64,000 nucleotides of DNA. It comes from Gordius sp. MW1 (Eukaryota; Nematomorpha; Gordioida; Gordea; Gordiidae). Under the pieces are notes generated by a model. It saw only the letters and a program-made list of their open reading frames with translations, made no database searches and was not told the DNA's origin. The stretch covers positions 2,294,001 through 2,358,000 of the forward strand of contig OZ038532.1 of NCBI GenBank assembly GCA_964036665.1, in the 5' to 3' direction. Positions 35,001 through 47,835 of this stretch are shown one piece after another. The position numbers and the translations under genes were made by a program. The first letter of the stretch is position 1; each line of letters starts with the position of its first letter.

Positions 35001-36569
35001 TTCAATCCATCCACACTTTTACCAGCTCTGCTAAATCCACATTTGAGCCTGCTCAGCACTCTATCATTTGCAAGAAGAATTGCCAAAGAAGATTCGCGTC
35101 TCAGGTCCTTAGCTATCGAACCCATTATTGTTATGAAGAGCAATAGACTATGCCGATCCTTGATGCACACCGTCATTTAGACTGAATTTTTTCGATGTAC
35201 CTCTGGACTATCGTACTTTGGTTTTGCGTTTCTATACATATCCTTTATTAATAAAAAAAAGCGTGAGGTACACCATTTGAACTCAGGCTATCCCATATCA
35301 ACTGCCTTGGCACTTTATTGAAAGCTTTCTCAAGATCGACAAGACACATATGAAGATACTAGTCGCCTGAGACCATATATTGCATCTGAAGTTGACTTTC
35401 CATGCATGAACCCAAATTGTCATTCATTTATTAAGATTATTTATCGAAGTCTAGCTTCTATCACCTTTTTCCACACCTTCATTATGTGACTCGGTAACTT
35501 TATGCCCCGATAGTTATTGCACTCTTTTACATCTCCTTTATATAGATTTGTATAACATAACTTTCCCTCCACTCATCAGGTATCATTTGCAACTATTTTG
35601 TCAAACAGTGTTGAATTCCTCTCCCCTTTATATATCAATCAAAATTAATAAATTAAAATTTTATCGGTTAATTTGCAAGTTAGTGGCGTGACAGCAAATA
35701 TTTCAAAACTTGACGTATAGGGAAAAAATTTAAAGAATATATTCGTACCGTGAAAACTCTACCAGAATCTGCAAACAGTTTGCCGGTTGATTTTATAAGT
35801 CTATTATTAGTTGACCAGTGTATTTAAGATCTTTCCTCTTATATATAAATCATGATATTGTAACTTTCCATAAATACTAAACCGTTGTTTTACTTGGCTA
35901 ATGATCTAAATAAATAATCTTTAATGATGTCAACCTTTAAAAGAGCCTAAAGTTAGAGGTATTATAAAAGGTACAAATACCTTTTAAAAATAATTAGATT
36001 TTCCGATACATATAATATAAAACTTAGTCCCGTCAATTTTACATCCGGGTTTTAAAACAAATTGGATTTGATTTTAGATTAGATACAAGCAAATTAAGAA
36101 AAATATAATATGTAGGAGAGACCGGGGCTAGTAGACCAGGGATACTTTTATCTTATCAATTATACTCAAAAATAATAATTATAAAACATTAAAATTTTAA
36201 CCATATGTCTATTTAGTAATAAGGTATAAGTAAAAATTTCCTCTGGAAAAAATAAAAACTATTGGAATTAAATATTCTTAATATCAGCTGAGTTTTGCTT
36301 ACAACATAAGTGTGCCCTAAGTTTGGAAACCCATATAATCCTTTGATAACATTAATGTTTTCATTAAATATTTTTATAATTTTTAAAAGCTCTACAATGA
36401 TGAAAGATAGATTAAGCGCAAAAGATTTTATAAATTAAATTGTATAAGTGCTGCAAATCGCCTAAATAATTTTTTTTATTTGGCCCAGAGATTTTTACTT
36501 AAGCGTTTTTGTATATTATACCATTAAATAGAGTAAATAAAAATCTGTTATAAAAATATAAAATTATTC
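32034..36569. repeat. Segmental tandem duplication, unit 2 (no Helitrons)
   Basis: Paralogue of 22673-32033, directly abutting it in the same orientation, both units starting AATTATAAAAG. It keeps intact the two sites that Helitrons occupy in unit 1 (near 33246 and 35798). It retains ~50 bp (36085-36140, GAGACCGGGGCTAGTAGACC) lost from unit 1. Confidence 0.93.
34430..35610 (-). pseudogene. RTE-like LINE reverse transcriptase fragment, unit 2
   Basis: Paralogous copy of 28380-29600 with the same order of LINE motifs and most of the same disabling changes. The LINE had therefore already decayed before the segment was duplicated. Confidence 0.8.
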
Positions 36570-37103
36570 GAATTCAAATGAAATATAATCTTATATTAAA
36601 ATATTAACAGAACGAGAGATCAAATTTGTTATATCTCTAAGAGCTTTAAATGGTAAAGACTGCTCAAAAATAAAAATATTAAATTAAATATGCCAAATGA
36701 ATTTAGGGATCTCAAATTTTTTTTAAGAATCTTTATTCGTATAGAAGGATAAGAATCGTCTATATTATGTTTATTGCAAATAGTTAAATTCCTCTTCAAA
36801 ATAAAATTTTGGCCCATCAAAAAAATTCACATTTTTAGTATTTTCGTATCATTTTATAATCTAAAAATATGTAAATCAGGAATTAAATTTACATATCTGC
36901 TCTCACTTTTCTTTGTTTTTCGATAACTAAGAATTGCAATTTTAAACTGTGAATGACCTCATTTCTTCACTATAATGGCTCCAAGGTTGCTGAATAACTT
37001 TCAATGTCAAAAATTAGGTGCGGTCTATCTATTGGATAATTTTATGAGTCAGTTGTATGTACCTCTATGCGATCTTTAAAAATCATCTGATTTGATTTTT
37101 TCA
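36570..37103. other. Spacer upstream of PAK1IP1; nothing recognised
   Basis: AT-rich non-repetitive DNA. A minus-strand open frame at 36820-36629 has no recognisable domain and looks like chance. The PAK1IP1 promoter should lie here. Confidence 0.5.
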
Positions 37104-39030
37104 ATGGAAATAGTTGTTGGGACCTATGAAGGTTTAATTTTAGGTTACAATGTGATTAAAGAAAACTGTAAGGCGAGAGAAGTAAAAATAAAGCATAGTA
37201 TTAATAGCTTTTAGAAATACATTTCAAAAGCAACATTTATTGATAATTCTCATTCCGGTTGTATAAAGGCCCTCAATATCTCAATTAACAATATATTATC
37301 ATCTGCAGGAATAGACGAGATAATCAATTTGATTGATTTAAAAACACGAATAACATTAGGTCCTTTAGCAAAACATGAAAGTAATCTATGAGATAGGTTA
37401 ATATATATTCTAGGTGAAATTACTTCCCTTAAAACGCTGGATGATAAGTATCTATATGCTTCAGGTAAAGATGGCAATATAAGTGTTTGGTCAATGAAAA
37501 ATTGGAACTGTGAGAAAATCTTAAAAGGACATTTGTAAATTGCAAAATAATTGATATGTGACATATTCTAGGGGGCCTGTATCTTCCATCAGCATACATC
37601 ACTCCGGTAAATTAATGCTTTCTCTGAGCCAAACAGAGAGGAAATTGTTCACTTGGAATTTGTCTCAAGGAAAGAAGGCATTTGTGACAAATTTAAACAA
37701 AGGTGAACATTGTTAAAGAAGGATAATATTAATTAGCCTTTGGATATTACTTTCTTTGTCTTTAATGATTAATTAAATGTTTCTTATTATTTTTAGATTA
37801 TGATAAAGTCTTGTGGTCTCCTACAGGGCAGCTATATTTATTATTTTCTGCTAATCATATGCAACTTTATCGGCTGGAAACAGCAAAAGTAGAAATGTCT
37901 CTAAAATTTGGGCAAAAATTAACAGCCGCTACATTTTTAGATGTAGGTTATATATTTAAAAAAATATTATAGATATTTTTAGGATAAAACATTGATAGTG
38001 GCCGTTGAAAAAGGGATGTTGAAATTTTATGATTTAATCAATCATAATATAAAAACAAAATTCTGCACAAATCAAAATAGGTGAATTTTTTGCTTAATAC
38101 TACACAAATGTTGGCTTTTACAATTTGAAATACTTCATTAATAGAAATTAATACTAACAACATGTTTTGGTTTCTTAGAATAAAAGATATAATAGTTACA
38201 ACAAGTTACATAGAGAATGACAAGTCTCTTTATGCATTTTCTGCAAACAACTCTCATCTACTTATAACCAGTTCAAGCGACGGAACAATTAAAATTCATA
38301 CCCTCAATTCTATTTCCGTAAAAAATTAAATAAATTAATAGATAGCCTTTAACCTAAGGGGCACAATTTATTTAAAATATTTTAATTTTTTAAATCTCAT
38401 TGTATTAAATTTTTAATTTATAAAATGTTAATTAGAGCATTCCTCTAGTTCATTACTCATTAATTTTGACAATTAATGAACACCAATTACTTTTAAGGGT
38501 TTTATCAATTAAGTATACTTTACAAGCTTGCCCAAACCCTTAAAGTTTCCATCACACTATGCCCTAAATAATGTATTTTTTAATTTTTAGCAATATGGTC
38601 ATATTTTTAAAAAAATTTAAGTCTCAATTTTTTTGCATAAGAACTACGATTAATAAATATTATATAATCAAATAAAAATGACAAAATAATATAAGAAAAC
38701 ATAATAATACTATATATAAAAAAATCTCAAGCCCAAATCTTGTTATTGTGCCTGCCCACTAGGCTTTTCTGATTTCTGACTGGCACAACTTTTGACTAAT
38801 CTTAATAGTGATATTAACTTTTAAAAGTGGTTATTAAATTTACATCAAATTGTAATAATTTTTAGACAATACCCTTTAAATATTAATTTTATTAACAGCT
38901 GAGCATGGAATGTGTACTAACCGTAGAAACATCATGCAGGATAACTTGTATGGCAATCAGTATACCCTGTGAATCATCACATCAAGATTCAAGTGAAAAC
39001 TTGCCTATTTCATCAAAAAATGAAGGTTAA
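37104..39030 (+). CDS. PAK1IP1: PAK1-interacting protein 1 homologue (WD40, Mak11 family)
   Basis: Nucleolar WD40 protein. In yeast and animals this family acts in 60S ribosome biogenesis and in restraint of PAK kinase. Exons 37104-37181, 37215-37380, 37414-37534, 37572-37702, 37797-37942, 37983-38080, 38179-38317 and 38899-39030 join in frame to 336 residues. Introns are 33, 33, 37, 94, 40, 98 and 581 nt. The start MEIVVGTYEGLILGY parallels human MELVAGCYEQVLFGF. Blades follow as HSGCIKALN..SSAGIDEIINLID, EITSLKTLDD..ISVW, VSSISIHHSGKLMLS..FTWNL, DKVLWSPTG..LYRL, and LLITSSSDGTIKIHTL. The last exon (ECVLTVETSCRITCMAIS) matches the post-propeller part. The Lys-rich C-terminal tail of the vertebrate protein is missing: only about 20 acidic/Ser residues follow, which is notable for a nucleolar protein. 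The final codons before the 38318 donor could alternatively read through to a stop at 38329. Confidence 0.92.
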
Positions 39031-39649
39031 AATCACCAGCAATAACCGAGCTATGAAGTTTAAAATATATCCAAATTATATTTTATATTTATGGATATAT
39101 TTGTTAATATTAATAAAGTACACAAATTTACAAAATTAAGTGAAAAAAAAGTTAACCTTATATTTAACGTCACAAAACATTTTTATAATTTATTTGGTGA
39201 GCAGGGGGTGGTAGTGTAGATAAATTTGTATAATAAAACTCTGATTGTTGTAATAAAAAGTAAAGGTATCAAATTGTTAGCTGAATAATAATGTGTATAA
39301 TACAGGAACATGATACATGCTTATGTACACGCAATGATAAATTTACACATAAATATCAAATAACGGTATATTATTGAGGTTATATGTGGGTGTTTAGTGC
39401 ATTTTGTAAGTCAAGGTCTTATCGATGTTTGAGCATTCGCCTTGGAAAGATACTGATATATCAAAGTCTAAATCTCTCTGTTATATACATAATGTATGGA
39501 TAAATATCAAATAAGCTTTTTATTATTAGGAAGTTAAGTTATTAACCAAACAATGTTTGAAATCAAAATGTCTTATAAAAAATTCTAACAAATTTGGCAA
39601 AACAAATCCTGACTAATCCAAGATTGACAAAATTAATCATAAAATTCGA
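39031..39649. other. Convergent spacer between PAK1IP1 and PRMT1
   Basis: About 620 bp of AT-rich DNA holding the 3' ends of two converging genes. No repeat or exon recognised; I looked specifically for a missing final PRMT1 exon and saw none. Confidence 0.55.
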
Positions 39650-41270
<1,621 letters not shown>

Positions 41271-42487
41271 TTTGAATGAATCCAGCTCAACTCAATTAGA
41301 CGCAGCCCACTTAAAGGACACAAATAAGACATCCATCTTAGATATTTAAAGTGAAAAATATAATTGAATAAAGTAATGCATTATATAGTAAGGTTATAAG
41401 AAATAGATATTATAAAATATTTCTTAATTATAATAATAGGTGAAATTATTTAAATCATGTAAAATTATAATAAAGTAAGTTATAGGTGAAATTATTTAAA
41501 TCATATAATAATTGGCATTTTTTTAATAACTAAATGTGCTAATGTTATTTCATTATATATTTATAACTTTATATAACATATATTATATAACATATATAAA
41601 TATTAAATACATTTTAAATTGTCAATATAATACGATATAGATTAGCAAGCGAATGAATTAAATTTTATATAAGATTTGTTATTAGCAAAAAAATTACCAA
41701 TTGTAATTCAGTTTTCATATTCATATATGTATATATAATATATGTACTATTACGAATATATAAAAAAGATATGAATATTAAAAAAAGGCTTATACTTTTT
41801 AATGTGTTTAGTTATTAAATATTACATACACTACATGGAACAAACTTACTACCTATTTGATATTCTTTAATTCATACAATGTGCAGTAATAGTTTTTTGA
41901 GGAGAGGGGAAGGTAATCTATATAAGAATTTATAGAGATGAGAGTAAAGAAAAGAAGAGTGTCGTAATAAATTAATATAAATGATTTTTTAAGCGTTAGT
42001 GCTTGTTTATATACTGTCTAAAAGAGGTGGGACATTAAAATCAATGTTAAATGAACGCATAAATATTTATTTATAGATCTTGTCATTTATAAATGACAGG
42101 ATTTGAAAAGTTTTTATTTTTTAATAAAGAGGATCATGAAAAATTACCTAAAATAGGTATATTTAGTTATATAAAATTAACCTTGTATAGAGTTTTAATT
42201 ATCATAAATGGTTTTATTCAGCTTCAAGTTATCATAAATGGTTTTATTCAGTTTCAAGTGCTACTAGTGAAAACTTAACGGTGCGTTACTTGTTGGAAGA
42301 TATAAAATTCTGTTTAAGACTAACATATTTATGATTAATATTGAGCATTTTCAACATGTGAAAAATTGGAAGGAGCTCTTAGCAATTTGCGTCTCTGAAG
42401 ATATTTTTCACCAAATACCCATCACATATATTAAATTTATATAATTTTAATTAGTTTTTGTTTAATCAAAATTCTTTGTCACAAAAT
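41271..42487. other. AT-rich spacer with small local duplications
   Basis: Upstream region of PRMT1. Short direct repeats are visible: TAGGTGAAATTATTTAAATC twice (near 41440 and 41480), and TATCATAAATGGTTTTATTC twice (42200-42255). Part of 41980-42030 (AAGCGTTAGTGCTTGTTTAT) resembles 20145-20170, a low-copy dispersed repeat. No gene recognised. Confidence 0.5.
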
Positions 42488-42549
42488 TGACCCCCCCCCC
42501 CTTAATTAGTGAAAATCCCTCCCTTGAAGCAATCCTGGCTACGCCTATG
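42488..42549. mobile_element. M2 MITE, right-end fragment
   Basis: A C run followed by CCTTAATTAG and the terminus CTGGCTACGCCTATG; only the right part remains. Confidence 0.5.
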
Positions 42550-42745
42550 TCACAAGACTCTAGCTTTCCAAATATAATCATTGGCCTTATTACGCACAAG
42601 ATTTTTATAAGTTGTTTAAATTATCATTAAGGTGAGTTATTAAATGTTGTAAAGTCACATTGTTCTTTTATTATATTATTATGTATATAGGCAAAATGTA
42701 AATTTAAAATATTTTCTAAAGTGGTACTTTGCTTTCAAATTATTA

Positions 42746-42865
42746 AGGGACAAAGCACAAATAACAAATTACCTTTCAACCCTATATCTAGTCTCAACAT
42801 TTTGAAGGGGCAAAGCACAAATAATAAACTACCTTTCAACCCTATATCTAGTCTCAACATTTTGA
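42746..42865. repeat. 60-bp tandem repeat, two copies
   Basis: CAAAGCACAAATAACAAATT-type units starting at 42751 and 42811, with few differences. The period is a multiple of three, so a short frame stays open through both, but I see no other coding signal. Confidence 0.75.
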
Positions 42866-43548
42866 TTTATACTTCAATATTTTACATGATTACTAGGACA
42901 CTAAATGATTATATCTAGCCTTAATAAACGGTTAATTATATTACTTAATATGACTTAAAAATCATTAAGGTAAAAAAATCAACAAATTACCATGTGACTT
43001 AACAATATGCATAGTTGTGTGCATTGTGATAACACAGCTCATAGTAATAGTAAAAAGTGTTAATTGCTTAATTATCCTTAAAAGCACTTTAACTTTTGTT
43101 AAAAGGGCACCTTTTACATATTTTAATATAATAATTTAATGTAAGGTTTGCATTATTGAAATTTAAACTGCTGCCCAAAAAAATATTATATATGAAATTA
43201 TAAAACAGGCCATATCATAACAAAGTAATAAGGTTTAAACAAATAAGTAGCTAATGCAAAAATAATTACTTAATTTTTAACTTTATATTTTAAAACTGTA
43301 AAAGAAATATGGTTATTTTATTAGTATGACAACAAAAAAATAAAATTGTCTTATATAATTATAAAGGGATCATTCATTAATTAGTTAGATAATAAATAAT
43401 TATTAAAAGAATTTAAAGCTAAATAAAATTCATAAAATATAAAACAGATCAAATAAATATATAAACCTTAAGCATAAAACACATTTTTAAAGATAAATTA
43501 AACAACTTTATTTGAAATATAGCAAATATGTACAAGGTACAGGAGTTG
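42866..43548. other. AT-rich stretch, nothing recognised
   Basis: No exon, RNA gene or bounded element seen. Confidence 0.5.
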
Positions 43549-43576
43549 ATTGACATGATTGCACCAGAAGTTTGAC

Positions 43577-43925
43577 CTAAACAATCTATAACATCAAAAA
43601 TAAGATATACTGTACTTGAAGGTAAGGGATTTCTGATTATGAAACCCCCAGAGACCCTAAAAGGTGGTTGAGTTAGAATGTTTGGTAGAGGGCTCGGCAT
43701 GATAGCAGAAGATGTTTGACCTAAACATTCTATAACATCAAAAATAAGATATACTGTACTTGAAGGTAAGGGATTTCTGAATATGAAACCCCCAGAGACC
43801 CTAAAAGGTGGTTGAGTTAGAATGTTTGGTAGAGGGCTCGGCCTGATAGCAGAAGATGTTTGACCTAAACATTCTATAACATCAAAAATATAAAATACAG
43901 TACTTGAAGGTCTCATATTAGCAAA
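43577..43925. repeat. 144-bp tandem repeat, about 2.4 copies
   Basis: Units starting CTAAACAATCTATAACATC recur at 43577, 43721 and 43865 with only a few changes (CTAAACATT.. in the later two). 144 is 48 codons, and the minus strand stays open through the array (160 residues, 43931-43449). It reads SSTVYLIFDVIECLGQTSS then PLPNILTQPPFRVSGGF per unit. It may be a minisatellite or a repeat exon; no flanking splice or start evidence decides this. Confidence 0.75.
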
Positions 43926-44778
43926 CGGCACCGGAAAAATGTGCGATAATATAATTCGTTTTATTACATGGCGCAGTATTGCATTGGCAATTTCATTTTA
44001 GATTATATGTCGCATAACCCTAGTTGAGCTGCGTTTTAATCGAGATGAGCAGAAGCGATTTTGAATGAGCGTTGTGAATGAATGTTGTAACCTGCAAATT
44101 ACTGTTTGATTTGTAACAATTATTTTAACAATGAATATGGATATTAGGTCATACAAAATTAAATCAAGATTATCATTGGAATCAATAATTTTTTTAATTT
44201 TGCATACGATATTTCATAAATGGTTAAATAATGTTTAAAGAATGGAGTTTAGCAATAAATTGTTTATAAAAAACTGCATTTATAGCACTTCTCAAATTAA
44301 TAAATGGAAATTATAATGTTTTTAATAGTATAGAAATTATTAAAAAGTTTAAAATATATCACTACCTTACCTCTCTTTTTATTTATATATATAATTAAGC
44401 ACTACTAACCAATTTTAAAAGTATATATTAGTGACATATATATGAATATCGACAAAAGTAAACTATAATAAATGCAGTACAAGCATAAAAATATTAAAAA
44501 AAATAACAGGCGAACTGAGGTTTTCAAGTGTTTACCTAAAATTCAACTAATTTTTAAAAGGGAAAACATTTGTTTTTAATAGCAGGTTCATCCTTAGTGA
44601 GAGGTAATGATATGGTGTCGCGCAGGGAGGTGCGTCCCATGGTATGCTAGAGTGATTTTATAGAGTGCATAAAATGGCCACACCAAATCGAGAGTCTCCT
44701 TTTTTCAAAGACACTCAGTGAAGGTGTGTTAAAAATCGACCAGTAGTATATCATTATTAATTGACTCTGATGTATCAA

Positions 44779-45560
44779 TAGTGATGCGGAAACTAAGAAA
44801 TATCTTGATATTGTGTCGTCTTAAAAAACCGAGACTAGGCGAGAATTACAAAAAATTGGGTCGAGGTGAGACGAAAATTTTGACCTTGAGACGAGACAAG
44901 ATTTTCTATTTAAGATCTTAGCTTAAAATATTTTTATTGGTCATCATCATCGTATATAGTAAATGAATTTTATATTTCTATTTTGTATGATTCACGTTAA
45001 GATGATAAATATAAATTGAAAGATTTCTTTCATATGGCATATTATATACACCCAAAATTATTTAGTATTAAATATATCCGCGTATCAATTTAAATCATAG
45101 TAATTTCGGCTTGTACAATAAAATATAAGTGGTGGCCCTTAGGGCCTCTTTTGATATATTTATTACATATTTTTATCCTGAGCATACAGACTTGTTGATA
45201 AAATAATAAATATTACTAAAACATCTTCAAATTTCGAACAATTACATCATCCTGTCTAATGAGATGATATTTAGAATCGTCAATTAAACAAAGTATCTTA
45301 CATAATAGCTCAAATGGGTAAAATTCTTTGAGCACCCTAGGCGATTTCTGTGCCTGCCGAACGATTGATTTCTAAAGCGTTACTGTTTGAAAATGCCATG
45401 TGAGATTCAATCATGAGTCTTCCAAGATTTATGATTTAACTCATCATCCCATACCTTGATACTCTCAATCTACATATCACATTATGCATATTTTTGCCAT
45501 TTATATGACCTTTCACAATAGAGTGGTAGGAGTAGAGAGGTAATAGGAGTGTGAAGTGCC
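44779..45560. mobile_element. hAT-like element (family M4), old truncated copy
   Basis: Begins TAGTGATGCGGAAACTAAG, followed by CGAGAC/GAGACGAG-rich subterminal DNA and interior sequence that parallels 46000-46620 of the element 45973-48955 at reduced identity. No matching right end is found before the next element, so the limit given is approximate. Confidence 0.55.
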
Positions 45561-47433
45561 TCGGGCGATACATTTACCGATTTTAGAATGTTAGTTGTGA
45601 TGAAGTGGCCGGGGTTATAACATTAAACTCAGATTCTAAACCAAGAGACTAAATCAAGAGACAGAGAGACTCTTTTATTACGTGGATAGGGCTATATATA
45701 CACATAACGAAGGACATATATAAAAGTAGAAATCAAATAAGAGATACTAAGTACGGTGTAAACTAAAGTGTATTCAAATGGCTACGCGTATAATCAAATG
45801 TCTGTGACCGCGCTCAAGTATTGGAAAAACGCGTGTATTCAAAATGCAACCTTTAATGATGCTACACTACATTAGTAGTAATACCTCGAGTGACAATTAG
45901 ATTTCCCGTTAATTGGTCCTAAATTATATCTTCGTTCTGTATATACGATTATCATACTTTCAATTGTATATCTAGTGAAGCGAAAATACCGAGAAAAATC
46001 TCGGTCTCGTCTCGTCTCGAAAAACCGAGACGAGACGAGAATTTTAAAAATGGAGTCGAGATCGAGACGAGAATTTTGATGTCGAGACGAGATTTTTTCG
46101 GCGAGATCTCGACTTTTTTGATCGTTAGATTTTAGTGAATAACTGTGTATTTTAATTTGCATGATTTACATTAGGTATTAAGTGTAAATCAATATGTATG
46201 GAATATATTTGATATTATAAAAATCCTAAGTGTATTAAATATTATATATTTTTGCCTAATTAGCAATCATTCACCTAAGTAAGGTTGACCCATAGGGTAT
46301 GTTAATGATTTTATAATATCTTTATCACATATTTGTATTCATAGCATTATTAAATATTAAAAAATTTTAGGCTTAGAATGAGTTCTGATGGAATAGTAAA
46401 TATTACTAAAGCATATTTAAATTTTGCAGTTACTCATCCTGCATAATTATAAATTGGTAGTTATCATTTTGAATAAGTGCCTCTAGATTTTTGAGCACTC
46501 GCCTAACGATTTCCAAAGTACAATAGAGTATTTAATGACACCGTAATAGATTAAATCTAAATCAATACCTCCCAAATTTTTGAATTTTAATAAGGCATTA
46601 TGTGAATACATAGTTTTGTCATATGCATTACTTTTCACATTATACGCTGGGTTGGCAGGTGCATTTAAATTTATTATATTTCCATAATTGTGCAATATAA
46701 AACAAATACACGAACCTATACGGTATTCGATAAATAACTATATGGCAAAGTTAGTTGGAATTGGAAGGTAATTATTTGGAATATAAATTTGATTATAATG
46801 ATTTATGTCACAAATTTAAATACGTGAAATTTATTTAAAACCTTATCTTCTAAATCCTATAATAATGCTGCTTTTATTGTTGTTTTTACAACGTTTTGAT
46901 ATGTGCATCTAGTTATCAATTCTGTAAACAATAATATTATCATTAAAAGTCACTCGCACTTTATGGTTAATAACGCTATAATTTTTCTATACATATCTAC
47001 ACTAACAATAATACCAAAAATATATATAACTCACTTTTACAAACAATTCGTACTTTAAATAGCAGGAATAATAATGATGATGGTTGATGTAAATAGGTAA
47101 ACAATACAATAACGATCGGGGGGGGGGTGATTGAAGATGTAAATAATGCAAGGGGGGGGGAACTTTAGAAGAATTAAACTAACACGAGATCACCGTGACC
47201 TTGGATGGGGTATATTTTTACGACCATTTATTAAATCTAAAACTCTCCCTAAGAGAAAGAAGGGTAATGTAATTAAAACTGGAAAAGGAGGGAATCTAGA
47301 ACAAAGCGCCTCCAACTGGATCAAACTAAAATTAAGAGAGGATTGGCGTTATGCCACACCTTACCCTTTACCAAATAACAAACTTGACCTTTACGTATTT
47401 CTGGCAATTTTGTAATCTCCGTATTCATGCTCT

Positions 47434-47551
47434 TTGACATTAACATAAACATTGACCAAGATATTGACATTGACCTAGATATCGACATTGATATTGACCT
47501 CGAAATTGACATCGATATTGACCTCGATATTGACATTGACACTACTACCCG
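47434..47551. repeat. Imperfect hexamer microsatellite (GACATT/GATATT)n
   Basis: About 20 tandem hexamers of the type GACATTGACCTAGATATCGA. Because six is two codons, all frames stay open and would encode alternating Asp-Ile or Ser-Met-type repeats; this alone explains the open frames on both strands. Confidence 0.85.
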
Positions 47552-47584
47552 AAAACCAAGGATACGGATTATACCGTTCCTTAA

Positions 47585-47835
47585 AAACTCTAAGGATGAC
47601 TCAAAGAGTTCAGAGCCTTATATACCCGAGGATGACTCAGAGAGTTCAGAGCCTCAATACTCGGTTTAGTAGTTCAATTGGTAACCAAAAATCTCCGTCA
47701 TTTCCTTCCTTCAAAATATTCATATAAGCCACTTTACAAAAAAATGTCATTTCCTTCCTTCCAAATATCAATATAATTCACTTTATAAAAATTGTCGTTT
47801 CCTTCGCCATAATAATAATATAATCCACTTTACAA
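47585..47835. repeat. Two adjacent minisatellites
   Basis: 47590-47662: two copies of a ~36-bp unit around GGATGACTCAGAGAGTTCAG. 47692-47835: three copies of a ~57-bp unit around GTCATTTCCTTCCTTCCAAA and ATAATCCACTTTACAAAAA. Confidence 0.8.

Noticed and set aside
36629-36820. Minus-strand open frame upstream of PAK1IP1 as a divergent gene
   Set aside because: No recognisable domain, no splice support, and composition like the flanking AT-rich DNA.
42721-42918. Small gene encoded by the 60-bp repeat
   Set aside because: A single short frame kept open by a repeat length divisible by three; no signal peptide, splice site or domain.
47321-47727. Open frames on both strands with Ser-Met or Asp-Ile repeats
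   Set aside because: All arise from a hexamer microsatellite in which every frame is open.
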